NCBI RefSeq assembly: GCF_902491285.1
Contig: NZ_CABUHK010000023.1
Coordinates: 1 to 64,000, forward strand
DNA from: an uncultured Bacteroides sp.
GTDB taxonomy: Bacteria > Bacteroidota > Bacteroidia > Bacteroidales > Bacteroidaceae
Length of the DNA: 64,000 nucleotides
Direction: 5' to 3'
The notes beneath the pieces were generated by a model. It made no database searches, was not told the origin of the DNA, and saw only the letters and a list, made by a program, of their open reading frames with translations. Below are positions 1 through 8,342 of this stretch, piece after piece. The position numbers and the translations under genes were made by a program. Each line of letters begins with the position of its first letter. The first letter of the stretch is position 1.

Positions 1-142
1 GATACCGTTTATAATAAACGGTGCAAGAATTTATTAGAAACGTTGACGGGGATTTAATATAAAAGATAAACTTTTTTCTGTGTAAGGGGATGTTTCTGAC
101 TTGAATTTCGTTTTGTTACGCATGTGAAGTGGTAAAATAATG

Positions 143-712
143 TTATACAAATAATATGTACTTTCTTAGTTGGTATACTTTATCGGGCTGATACAAATCT
201 AATACGGGAAAGTGCGTATTGTGGAATATAGTATTTAATTTAATGCAAATGACTATCTGTATTCCTTTCTCTATTGCTATTTTTTCGGGTAACTGCAAGA
301 TGTCATTTTCCGCATTATTCTGCATATTGTACTCGAATGAAATAGAGAAATCGTTCATTGGATCCGCTCCAATAGAGATTCTAGGATTTATGTGTGAAAG
401 AAATTGTTTCGTATTCTCAATCCATTCATTCCATTTGGAAGAAGTTTGTTTCTAGACAGAGGTGGCAAAGAGACGATAAAACTCATTTTCGGTGCGGCAA
501 GAAAAGATATCTATATAAACGACTTTCCTCTTATTATCTTGTGATAGCTGGGCTACTTTCTTAACGAGCGATGTTTTTCCCCATCTTCTAGGAGAAATAA
601 GTACTGTATTTACTCCATGTGCAAAGTTGAGGAGTAAACGTTAAGTCTCTTTCTCCCTGTCCGTAAAGTTATTACCGGAGGTGGCTACACCAAAAACAAA
701 AGGTTTTTCCAT
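143..712 (-). pseudogene. Degraded AAA/archaeal-type ATPase
   Basis: Reading the minus strand from the ATG at 712 gives a start like MEKPFVFGVA, then a Walker A motif (SPRRWGKTSLVKK), then a strand ending VVYIDIFSCRTENEF, all in one frame. In-frame stops interrupt it at 641-643 (TAA) and 452-454 (TAG). After the second stop the same frame stays open to 143 and keeps the spacing of the family, but the region where Walker B and the rest should follow (VICIKLNTIF) no longer matches and the C-terminal half is gone. This is therefore a dead gene of the PF01637-like ATPases that are common as accessory genes in Bacteroides. Stops and motifs are seen directly; the family name is from recognition. 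Confidence 0.75.
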
Positions 713-1061
713 GATAATTCTCTTTGTTGCAATGAGCAAATGTGATCTCTGAAATAACTAATAAGTTTGTTAGTAACAAAGTTGTTAGTTGTATATATGT
801 TAGTTTGTATTGTTATACTTTTATTGGGTGACAAGTATAGTATGAACGCATTCTCCGAAAATTAATTAGTTTGTATATTTGATTAATAATTAGTACGTTA
901 CTGTTTCATTCTGATAGCTCATAGATGACGAAAGAAGACACAATGGGGACAAAAGGGGACTGGGCGGTATGTGCCCCGTTATATCTTTGCAGAGTCATTC
1001 AAACAAAGAGAATGGCATACAGATAACCCTTATTTTTTTAACCATTTAAACTTTAACAATT
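713..1061. other. AT-rich intergenic region
   Basis: I see no gene here. It holds the upstream region of the ATPase remnant (with repeated TTAGTT-like words around 755-905) and, at its right end, the promoter of the HU-like gene. Confidence 0.6.
982..989 (+). promoter_or_regulatory. -7 element TATCTTTG for the HU-like gene
   Basis: TATCTTTG matches the Bacteroides -7 consensus TAnnTTTG, about 72 bases before the start codon. No good TTTG was found at the -33 distance. Confidence 0.45.
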
Positions 1062-1559
1062 ATGGCTTTAGAGTATGTAGTAACAAAACGTGTGTTCGGT
1101 TTTGACAAGGACAAAAACGAGAAGTATGTAGCGAAATCGGTTCGTTCCGGTAGAGTAAATTTCACCAAAATGTGTCGTAAAGTAAGTCAACTTTGTGGCG
1201 TTCACCGCAAGGTGGTAGATCTAGTAGTCAGTGGCCTGGTGGATATTATGGCAGAGGATATTGACGACGGAAAGAGCGTACAATTAGGTGAGTTTGGCAT
1301 CTTTAATCCCACTATTCACACGAAAAGTGCAGATGATGCGAAAGATGTGTCGGCGAAATCAATCATTCAAAGGAAGATTAACTTCTATCCGGGAAAAATT
1401 TTCAAGAATACGTTGGAAGATATGAGCATCACCCGTCGTGTGGAGATTGAAACGGATTATACGGATGGAAGTAGTAACGGTGGTAATACCGGCGGAAATC
1501 CGGGTTCCGGTGATGATGGGAAAGGGGATGACGGTGAGACACCGGATCCGGCTGCATAA
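1062..1559 (+). CDS. HU/IHF-like DNA-binding protein with acidic Gly-rich tail
   Basis: The 165-residue protein fits the histone-like HU-related family of Bacteroidota (TIGR01201 type): an N-terminal extension (MALEYVVTKRVFGF), helices around residues 30-70, then the core with the GEFGIF turn and arm region, ending in basic ITRR near residue 127. The last ~35 residues are Gly, Asp, Asn and Ser rich (GGNTGGNPGSGDDGKGDD), which looks disordered and acidic. Such proteins bind DNA with little sequence specificity and often sit near cell-surface or mobile loci. It is monocistronic, with a TAnnTTTG promoter upstream and a hairpin terminator downstream. Family call is firm; the exact cellular role is not known. 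Confidence 0.85.
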   Translation: MALEYVVTKRVFGFDKDKNEKYVAKSVRSGRVNFTKMCRKVSQLCGVHRKVVDLVVSGLVDIMAEDIDDGKSVQLGEFGIFNPTIHTKSADDAKDVSAKSIIQRKINFYPGKIFKNTLEDMSITRRVEIETDYTDGSSNGGNTGGNPGSGDDGKGDDGETPDPAA

Positions 1560-1601
1560 TTAGGCTGGTTTTGTCTTGGAAGTGGCTTTAGAGTAGTAGT
1601 G

Positions 1602-1641
1602 ATGCACAGAGAATCGGATTAATAACCGATAATCTGTGCAT
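1602..1641. terminator. Hairpin terminator between convergent genes
   Basis: Arms ATGCACAGA (1602-1610) and TCTGTGCAT (1633-1641) pair perfectly, with a further inner TCGG/CCGA pairing. It is followed by TTCTTATTACTT on the plus strand. It lies between the HU-like gene and the convergent carboxyltransferase gene and can serve both. Confidence 0.6.
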
Positions 1642-1662
1642 TTCTTATTACTTAATTATTAA

Positions 1663-3450
1663 TCATGCGAAAATGTCACTTCTTTGGATATAAGCTATCA
1701 CATCTCCTTTATGGACATTATCACCTTGCTGTGCGCATACTTCAACAATACGCCCGGTAAATCCGGTAAATACTTTTTCGTATTCTCCCCACGGAGTGGA
1801 AAGATAACATAGTACAGAATCGTGTTGATATTTGCACCCGATGAATGGCGCGGTCGACGGTCCTTCTACGGACACCTCCCAAAGTACTTGTCCGTTGGCG
1901 GGGGCAATGACGGGGTCGGCTTTCGCACGTTTCAGTTTCTTTATCTCTTCTTCCGAATAGCCATTCTTTACCATGGATGCATCTTTGGCACGTTGCAGTT
2001 CTTCCTCAAAACGCTTCTTGGCAGCGCCCGATTTATAGTCGCGATATTGACGGTCGTGCATAGCCAATTCAAAGAGTTCTTCATCATCTTCTCCATATTC
2101 CCAGCCGTTCTCGTCCATTTCCTTGCGGTAGTTATCCAAAGCATCCGGATAGTTCAACTGCGGGTCTGTATCGACAAATTCATATCCTTTGGATTTTGCC
2201 AGTTCCACAATCTCCGGTGCAAGAGTGCCGGGAAGACGTCCGCTTTTGCCTAAAATCATGTCCCAGGTGTGATTGTCTATCATTGTCCAGCGTTCTTCAC
2301 CTTTCACCAGTTGCATGAGGTTCATTAATGCAACGTTCTTTACATACTGGCTGAAAGGGGTTACTAAAGGGGGATAGCCTAACTTGGGCCATACATATTC
2401 CACTTCATCGAAAAGCATGACAAGCAGGTCGTCAATATTGAGTTCCGGTTCGTTCTTGCTTCTTAATATCATATTGATGCCGGAATGTACACCTTTCAGG
2501 TCTGCCATCATAGAACCCATCATTCCACCCGGTAAACCACACTTTAATAGAAGTGAGGACATATACTTGTTGGTGGTATCCATGAAATAACCTAAGAAAT
2601 CGTCAATGAATTCTTGCGTCATGGCACGGGCTTTCATATATGCTTTCATGTTTATGTCAGGAACCTGGAATCCCAAGTCCTTTAACATTGCCTGTACGGA
2701 AATAATGTCCGGATGAACCTTGCCCCAGGACATGGGCTCCATGGCTACATCGATAATATCCGCACCGTTCTCACAGACTTCGAGGATAGATGCCATAGAT
2801 AATCCGGGACCGCTATGACCGTGGTACTGTATCAATATCTCCGGGTGTTTTTCTTTAATAGTCTTGACCAGTCGTCCTAACATACCCGGACGTCCCACGC
2901 CTGCCATATCTTTTAAGCAGATTTCCGGTGCGCCGACAGCAATTAACTGATCGGCAATTCGGGCATAATATTCAACGGTATGCACCGGAGAGTAAGTAAT
3001 GCAGAGCGTTGCTTGTGGTATCATGCCTGCATCCAAAGCATACTTAATGGAAGGAATTATGTTTCTCGTCTCATTCAGTCCGCAGAAGATACGTGTAATG
3101 TCTACGCCTTGTGCATGTTTGACTTTATACATCAGTCTGCGCACGTCTGCGGGAACAGGATACATTCGCAACGCATTCAGACCGCGGTCAAGCATATGCG
3201 TTTGGATGCCAGCTTCTCTGAAAGGTTGAGTGAAAGCACGGACGGCTTTGTTGGGGTTTTCACCGTATAACAGGTTTACTTGCTCGAAAGCACCCCCATT
3301 GGTTTCAACTCGTGCGAAACACCCCATTTCAATAATTAAAGGAGCTATACGTACTAGTTGGTCAACTCGCGGCTGATATTTACCGGAAGACTGCCACATG
3401 TCCCGATAAACAAGACTAAACTTAATTTCCTTTTTCATTGTAGTCAGCAT
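1663..3450 (-). CDS. Oxaloacetate decarboxylase / pyruvate carboxylase subunit B-like carboxyltransferase
   Basis: The 595-residue protein has the HMGL-like carboxyltransferase barrel: an N-terminal FSLVYRDMWQSS (in place of the usual RDxxQS motif), the metal/lysine motif LKDMAG, and the YHGHSG metal site followed by ENGADIIDVAMEPMS. A carboxylase-associated domain follows to about residue 480. The C-terminal ~80 residues have the shape of a biotinyl domain (PVIAPANGQV... GDNVHKGDVIAYI), but where EAMKM should be there is CYLSTPWGEYEKV, so there is no recognisable biotinylation lysine. It probably works with a separate carrier protein, or has another role. The start may be the second ATG at 3438 (MKKEIKFSLV), since the first four codons look like leader. 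It lies next to the frd operon, which suits C4 metabolism. Confidence 0.75.
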   Translation of the reverse strand: MLTTMKKEIKFSLVYRDMWQSSGKYQPRVDQLVRIAPLIIEMGCFARVETNGGAFEQVNLLYGENPNKAVRAFTQPFREAGIQTHMLDRGLNALRMYPVPADVRRLMYKVKHAQGVDITRIFCGLNETRNIIPSIKYALDAGMIPQATLCITYSPVHTVEYYARIADQLIAVGAPEICLKDMAGVGRPGMLGRLVKTIKEKHPEILIQYHGHSGPGLSMASILEVCENGADIIDVAMEPMSWGKVHPDIISVQAMLKDLGFQVPDINMKAYMKARAMTQEFIDDFLGYFMDTTNKYMSSLLLKCGLPGGMMGSMMADLKGVHSGINMILRSKNEPELNIDDLLVMLFDEVEYVWPKLGYPPLVTPFSQYVKNVALMNLMQLVKGEERWTMIDNHTWDMILGKSGRLPGTLAPEIVELAKSKGYEFVDTDPQLNYPDALDNYRKEMDENGWEYGEDDEELFELAMHDRQYRDYKSGAAKKRFEEELQRAKDASMVKNGYSEEEIKKLKRAKADPVIAPANGQVLWEVSVEGPSTAPFIGCKYQHDSVLCYLSTPWGEYEKVFTGFTGRIVEVCAQQGDNVHKGDVIAYIQRSDIFA

Positions 3451-3483
3451 TAAACGTTCTTTTTTCGGTTAACTTCACATATA

Positions 3484-3491
3484 CAAATATA
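3484..3491 (-). promoter_or_regulatory. -7 element TATATTTG for the carboxyltransferase gene
   Basis: On the minus strand TATATTTG fits TAnnTTTG and is about 35-45 bases before the start codon. The -33 match is poor. The rest of the gap up to the frd terminator (3492-3676) shows nothing I recognise. Confidence 0.5.
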
Positions 3492-3676
3492 AAGGAATAT
3501 TCTGACATATAGTCAATTAAATGCTTGATAATATAGGTGAAAAGATATGTTATATATCATAATGCAAGTAGATAGGAACTTTTCGCTCTTGTTTAGGCTT
3601 GGTCTTATGTTAAACTGATTCAGCGGGTGGGTAATTGGCTTTTATGTAAAAGAGCAACCTTTTAAGTGAGAATGGT

Positions 3677-3713
3677 GAAAAAAAATCCCCTGTCGGCACG
3701 CCGGCAGGGGATT
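3677..3713 (-). terminator. frdB: Rho-independent terminator of the frd operon
   Basis: On the minus strand a 13-bp stem AATCCCCTGCCGG / CCGACAGGGGATT (one G-U pair) closes a 4-base loop and runs into a tract of eight T. It lies 46 bases after the frdB stop. Confidence 0.9.
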
Positions 3714-3758
3714 CTGTCATTAATCAAATTGTCTCTCAACTCGAAAACTAGCAGTTTT

Positions 3759-4514
3759 TTAGTCTTTCAATTTCGCGATGATGAAGTCACGGTTCAAGCG
3801 GGCGATGTTGCTGATAGAAATGTTCTTCGGACATTCAGCCTCGCAAGCGCGAGTGTTGGTACAGTTACCGAAGCCCAGTTCGTCCATTTTGGACAACATG
3901 GCTTTTGCACGACGCAAAGCTTCCGGTTTACCTTGCGGGAGCAAGTTCAACTGGCTGACCTTTGCAGAAACGAACAACATGGCAGAACCATTCTTACATG
4001 CAGCTACACAAGCACCGCAACCGATACAGGAAGCGGCATCCATAGCTTCGTCAGCGATAGGTTTTGCAATCAGGATAGCGTTGGCATCCTGAGGAGCACC
4101 TGTGCGGACGCTTACATAGCCACCGGCCTGCATAATCTTGTCATAGGCAGTACGGTCTACCATCAAGTCCTTGATAACAGGGAACCCTGCCGAACGCCAA
4201 GGTTCAACAGTGATTGTGTCACCGTCGTTGAAACGGCGCATATAAATCTGGCAAGTAGTAGCACCTGTTGCAGGACCGTGCGGATGTCCGTTGATATACA
4301 GGGAACACATACCGCAGATACCTTCGCGACAGTCATGGTCGAATACGATAGGTTCTTTTCCATCGCTGATTAACTGTTCGTTCAGGATATCCAGCATTTC
4401 AAGGAATGAAGTATCACCGGGGATATCCTTCATTTGGTAGGTTTCAAAAGCACCTTTAGCCTTCGGGCCGGCCTGGCGCCATACCTTCAGTGTAAATGAT
4501 ATATTCTTATCCAT
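3759..4514 (-). CDS. frdB: Fumarate reductase / succinate dehydrogenase iron-sulfur subunit
   Basis: The 251-residue subunit carries the three Fe-S centres of the complex. The [2Fe-2S] site is CREGICGMC (C62, C67, C70) with C88; the [4Fe-4S] site is [11 protein letters not shown] (C163, C166, C169, C173); and the third centre uses C218, C224 and C228 ([11 protein letters not shown]). It passes electrons between the flavoprotein and the membrane cytochrome b at the inner face of the cytoplasmic membrane. It is the last gene of the frdCAB order, 36 bases after frdA, and is followed by a strong terminator. In Bacteroides this complex works mainly as a menaquinol:fumarate reductase that yields succinate (established knowledge). 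Confidence 0.97.
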   Translation of the reverse strand: MDKNISFTLKVWRQAGPKAKGAFETYQMKDIPGDTSFLEMLDILNEQLISDGKEPIVFDHDCREGICGMCSLYINGHPHGPATGATTCQIYMRRFNDGDTITVEPWRSAGFPVIKDLMVDRTAYDKIMQAGGYVSVRTGAPQDANAILIAKPIADEAMDAASCIGCGACVAACKNGSAMLFVSAKVSQLNLLPQGKPEALRRAKAMLSKMDELGFGNCTNTRACEAECPKNISISNIARLNRDFIIAKLKD

Positions 4515-4550
4515 TTTCTTCTAATTCTTTTTAATGTTTAACTTCGCCGA

Positions 4551-6530
4551 TTAGCTCTTGTAGTTACGGGTCTGAACCTTGATAGCTTCGTAAACCAACG
4601 GTTCTTTGTACAATACCGGAGCCTTTTCATCGTCGCCCTGATATTCCCAGCATGCTACGTAGAAGAAGTTTTCGTCATCACGTTTTGCTTCTCCTTCTTC
4701 GGTCTGGTATTCTTCGCGGAAGTGACCACCACAACTTTCGTTACGGTTCAATGCATCGTAAGCAACAAGCTCACCCATAGTGATGAAGTCGTACAGACGG
4801 ATTGCTTTGTCAAGCTCTACGTTCATTCCTTCTTTAGAACCAGGGATAAACAGATTAGTTTCGAATTCCTTGCGGATTTCTTTCAGTGCGGCGATACCTT
4901 TCTTCAAGCCTTCTGCCGTACGTCCCATACCTACGTATTCCCACATGATGTGACCCAGTTTCTTGTGGATAGAATCAACTGATTCCTTACCTTGGATGCT
5001 CATGAACTTGTCAATCTTAGCCTGAACTGCCTTTTCTGCTTCAGCAAATTCGGGAAGGTCAGTAGAGAAACGAGGAACAGTAATCTGGTCTGCCAGGTAG
5101 TTTTGGATAGTGTAAGGCAATACGAAGTAACCGTCAGCGAGACCTTGCATCAATGCAGAAGCACCGAGGCGGTTTGCACCGTGGTCGGAGAAGTTACATT
5201 CACCGATAGCGAACAGTCCCTTGATAGTGGTTTGCAGTTCGTAGTCTACCCAGATACCACCCATTGTATAGTGGATAGCCGGATAAATCATCATCGGATT
5301 ATAATATTTCACCCCATTGATTTCTTTTGCCAGTTCGCCCGGGTTGACATCAGTGATTTCTTCGTACATATCGAAGAGGTTACCGTAACGTTGAAGAACA
5401 ACGTCAATGCCCAAACGGTTGATGGCTTCAGAGAAATCGAGGAATACAGCCAAGCCGGTATTGTTTACACCGAAACCTGCGTCGCAACGTTCTTTGGCGG
5501 CACGGCTGGCAACGTCACGCGGAACGAGGTTACCGAATGCCGGATAGCGGCGTTCCAAGTAATAGTCGCGGTCTTCTTCAGGAATATCGCTTCCTTTGAT
5601 TTCGCCTTTTTGGAGTTTCACTGCGTCTTCTTTCTTCTTCGGAACCCAGATACGACCGTCGTTACGGAGAGATTCGGACATCAGAGTCAGTTTGGACTGT
5701 TTGTCACCGTGTACCGGGATACAAGTCGGGTGAATCTGAACATATGCAGGGTTAGCGAATACAGCACCTTTGCGGTAACAAGAGATGGCAGCCGTACAGT
5801 TACAACCCATAGCGTTGGTAGACAGGAAGTAAGCGTTACCGTAACCACCGGTAGCGATAACTACGGCATGAGCGGCGAAACGTTCCAGTTTACCTGTGAT
5901 TAAGTTTTTAGCGATGATACCGCGGGCACGTCCGTCAACGATGACAACGTCCTGCATTTCGTAACGTGTGTACAGTTTTACAGTACCTACGTTCACCTGG
6001 CGGCTCAGTGCGGAGTAGGCGCCCAGCAACAACTGCTGACCTGTCTGACCTTTAGCATAGAAAGTACGTGATACCTGGGCACCACCGAAAGAACGGTTGT
6101 CCAGCGTACCGCCGTATTCGCGGGCAAAGGGAACACCCTGAGCCACACATTGGTCGATGATAGCGTTGGATACTTCAGCCAGACGATATACGTTAGCTTC
6201 GCGGGCACGGTAGTCACCGCCTTTTACTGTATCGTAGAACAGACGGTAAACGGAGTCGCCATCATTTTGATAATTCTTAGCAGCATTGATACCACCCTGT
6301 GCAGCGATAGAGTGTGCACGGCGCGGAGAGTCCTGGATACAGAAGTTGAACACTCTGAAACCCATTTCACCGAGTGAAGCAGCGGCAGAAGCACCTGCCA
6401 GACCCGTACCCACAACGATGATATCCAAACGACGCTTGTTAGCGGGGTTCACCAATTTCTGGTGAGCTTTATAGTTAGTCCATTTCTCAGCCACTGGGCC
6501 TTCCGGAATCTTTGAATCTATCTTGATCAT
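4551..6530 (-). CDS. frdA: Fumarate reductase / succinate dehydrogenase flavoprotein subunit
   Basis: The 659-residue catalytic subunit has the FAD dinucleotide-binding motif [12 protein letters not shown] (from residue 39) and the His of the covalent 8-alpha-histidyl-FAD link in [11 protein letters not shown] (H73). The capping domain motif IHPTCIP and the C-terminal [12 protein letters not shown] and [16 protein letters not shown] motifs follow. It reduces fumarate to succinate in the cytoplasm. The length and the large N-terminal extension are typical of the Bacteroidota/Wolinella-like type. It sits in the operon between frdC and frdB, with a 37-base gap to frdC. Confidence 0.97.
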   Translation of the reverse strand: MIKIDSKIPEGPVAEKWTNYKAHQKLVNPANKRRLDIIVVGTGLAGASAAASLGEMGFRVFNFCIQDSPRRAHSIAAQGGINAAKNYQNDGDSVYRLFYDTVKGGDYRAREANVYRLAEVSNAIIDQCVAQGVPFAREYGGTLDNRSFGGAQVSRTFYAKGQTGQQLLLGAYSALSRQVNVGTVKLYTRYEMQDVVIVDGRARGIIAKNLITGKLERFAAHAVVIATGGYGNAYFLSTNAMGCNCTAAISCYRKGAVFANPAYVQIHPTCIPVHGDKQSKLTLMSESLRNDGRIWVPKKKEDAVKLQKGEIKGSDIPEEDRDYYLERRYPAFGNLVPRDVASRAAKERCDAGFGVNNTGLAVFLDFSEAINRLGIDVVLQRYGNLFDMYEEITDVNPGELAKEINGVKYYNPMMIYPAIHYTMGGIWVDYELQTTIKGLFAIGECNFSDHGANRLGASALMQGLADGYFVLPYTIQNYLADQITVPRFSTDLPEFAEAEKAVQAKIDKFMSIQGKESVDSIHKKLGHIMWEYVGMGRTAEGLKKGIAALKEIRKEFETNLFIPGSKEGMNVELDKAIRLYDFITMGELVAYDALNRNESCGGHFREEYQTEEGEAKRDDENFFYVACWEYQGDDEKAPVLYKEPLVYEAIKVQTRNYKS

Positions 6531-6567
6531 AATATTATTTACAATTTAATCATTTACAATATCCTAT

Positions 6568-7272
6568 TTAGCAAGCACCGCCGCAAATCAGCGTTTTCAC
6601 GAAGAATACCACTACTACGAGGGCGAAACCGAGTACAACAATTGTAGAGTAGATGTTGGAGATGCATTTCCAACGGCTAATCCATACTTTGTTGTTCCAT
6701 CCCAGTGATTGCATGGAGCTCCAGAAACCGTGAGTCAGGTGGAACCACAGCGCAAACAGCCAAACGAGGTAAAGAACTACGTAAACCGGGCAGGAGAAAG
6801 TCTGCTGGATGTGATAAGCGCCGTTAGCGGCATAAGCCAGCGTCAGTGTGTCGGCGTGCATGCCCATGTTGTGCATCAGTTCCGGCAACTGCATTTTTGC
6901 CCAGAAATTGAAGAGGTGCAGGCCAAGACCTACGATTACGATAATACCCAACACCAGCATGTTCTGGGAAGCCCATTCTACAGTTTTAGGCTTGTCGGTC
7001 ACTGCATAGCGTTCGCTACCACGCGCTCTGCGATTCTGCATTGTCAGCCAGAATGCGTAGATGATGTGAATGATGAAAAGAGCAGCCAATCCTGCGGTAG
7101 CCACTAACGCATACCAGTTTGCTCCCAGGAATTCACAGATCATGTTGTAACCATCAGCCGAGATGATTGCAACCAAGTTCATCGCCATGTGAAATGTTAG
7201 AAACAGGACAAGGGCGATACCGGTAACGCTCATCACCACTTTCCTTCCTACAGATGAATTACTTAACCACAT
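6568..7272 (-). CDS. frdC: Fumarate reductase / succinate dehydrogenase cytochrome b subunit
   Basis: The 234-residue membrane anchor has five hydrophobic segments: around residues 13-35, 50-75, 98-125, 155-178 and 205-228. Histidines in the segments (for example FHMAMNLVA, FIIHIIYAFW, LFNFW and WFHLTHGFW) are suited to ligate two haems b, as in the diheme single-polypeptide anchors of this type. It exchanges electrons with menaquinone. It is the first gene of the operon and is preceded by a good promoter. The single anchor (rather than separate C and D subunits) is normal for Bacteroides. Confidence 0.93.
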   Translation of the reverse strand: MWLSNSSVGRKVVMSVTGIALVLFLTFHMAMNLVAIISADGYNMICEFLGANWYALVATAGLAALFIIHIIYAFWLTMQNRRARGSERYAVTDKPKTVEWASQNMLVLGIIVIVGLGLHLFNFWAKMQLPELMHNMGMHADTLTLAYAANGAYHIQQTFSCPVYVVLYLVWLFALWFHLTHGFWSSMQSLGWNNKVWISRWKCISNIYSTIVVLGFALVVVVFFVKTLICGGAC

Positions 7273-7341
7273 AAATGATTGAATTTAAATTATTTAATTG
7301 TTAGAACTAAAATTTCGACGTTTTACACCTCTTACAGTCTG

Positions 7342-7373
7342 CAAAAATAGGGGAAATAGATTGATTGAGCAAG
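7342..7373 (-). promoter_or_regulatory. frdC: Promoter of the frdCAB operon
   Basis: On the minus strand TATTTTTG (7342-7349) fits the -7 box TAnnTTTG, and CTTG (7370-7373) lies 20 bases upstream in the -33 position. The start codon of frdC is 70 bases downstream, leaving a leader of about 60 bases. Confidence 0.6.
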
Positions 7374-7392
7374 GAATTAAAGAAATAATTCC

Positions 7393-8265
7393 TTAATCGG
7401 CAATCTTTCCGATTTTTTCACCGCTGGCTGCCTTCTTGCGCAGCGCGCGGGGAGTGTCGCCAAAAGAGTCTTTGCAGAAGTGCGCAAAGTGGGACAGGGA
7501 ATCGAATCCGTATCGGTTGCAGATTTCCGTTATGCGCATTTTAGTGTGTTGAAGGTCTTCCAGGATACCTTCTCGCTTCTTCTCCAGTATCCATTCGTAC
7601 ACAGGTACACCGTAGAGGTTCTTGAAAAGCCGGCGGAAAGTAGTGGTGGTATAACCGCCCAGATGTGCAAATTCTTCCACGTTCTTCACAGTGCTGTAAT
7701 TTTGCATCACGAAGTAATGGAAACTTTCCGTGTAGGTGCTGATAGGGTAGAAGAAAGAACTTAATTGCGGCAAGGGGTAGAAGTTGGTAATCAGGAAAAC
7801 CAGCTCTTTGCACTTCAGCTCAATGTATTTGCTGCAAGGGGATTCCTCATTGAGGAATTCAGGCATACTGGTGATTAGATGAAAGAGTCTTTCGCTCATA
7901 ATCATCGGAGTATAGGTGAGAGGGGCTTCTGCTTGTTCCATCACTTCCTTGTAACGGTCTTCGCAAAGCAACGGCAGTTCGTTGAACCAGTACACAATGT
8001 ATTCGACATCTGTAAGTGCCAGGAGTTCTATCTTTGAGCCGATGGCTTGCAGGATGAACTGTTTTTCACGCAATATGTTTCCCGGATATTCTTCGCTATT
8101 GATAAGCAGCTCGCCTTTTATCATAAAAATCATACAGTTTTGCGTACACTTATCCTTCGGGATATGCTCTCCCTTAGGTAAGTTTTTATGTGCAAGGATG
8201 TTCTCTGCGGCTCTGGGGCATCCTTCACAGTTTGTATATTGTATGCAAAAAGAATCTCCTGGCAT
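7393..8265 (-). CDS. AraC-family transcriptional regulator with Cys-rich N-terminus
   Basis: The 290-residue protein ends in an AraC/XylS DNA-binding domain (about residues 185-280) with two helix-turn-helix units: VEEFAHLGGYTTTTFRRLF and ITEICNRYGFDSLSHFAHF. The N-terminal half is a cupin-like sensor region of unknown ligand. It begins with five cysteines in 44 residues (C7, C13, C16, C40, C44), in CxxC-like spacing at CEGC and CTQNC. That could be a metal or redox site, but this is inference. It lies just upstream of frdCAB on the same strand, with 120 bases and an frd promoter between, so it may act on frd, though nothing proves it. Confidence 0.85.
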   Translation of the reverse strand: MPGDSFCIQYTNCEGCPRAAENILAHKNLPKGEHIPKDKCTQNCMIFMIKGELLINSEEYPGNILREKQFILQAIGSKIELLALTDVEYIVYWFNELPLLCEDRYKEVMEQAEAPLTYTPMIMSERLFHLITSMPEFLNEESPCSKYIELKCKELVFLITNFYPLPQLSSFFYPISTYTESFHYFVMQNYSTVKNVEEFAHLGGYTTTTFRRLFKNLYGVPVYEWILEKKREGILEDLQHTKMRITEICNRYGFDSLSHFAHFCKDSFGDTPRALRKKAASGEKIGKIAD

Positions 8266-8299
8266 GAGTTTTATTTCATGAATTGTTATCTTCGGGGAA

Positions 8300-8307
8300 C
8301 AAAGATA
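8300..8307 (-). promoter_or_regulatory. -7 element TATCTTTG for the AraC gene
   Basis: On the minus strand TATCTTTG lies 35 bases before the start codon, in the short gap to the HTCS gene, which shows that the AraC gene has its own promoter. No clear -33 box. Confidence 0.5.
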
Positions 8308-8342
8308 AGCTTTTTTGCGGAAAATGAAATGTTTTCTTGTAT

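Noticed and set aside
4992..5903. 303-codon open frame on the plus strand inside frdA
   Set aside because: It is antisense to a gene with clear FAD and active-site motifs, has no family features of its own, and arises from the codon bias of frdA.
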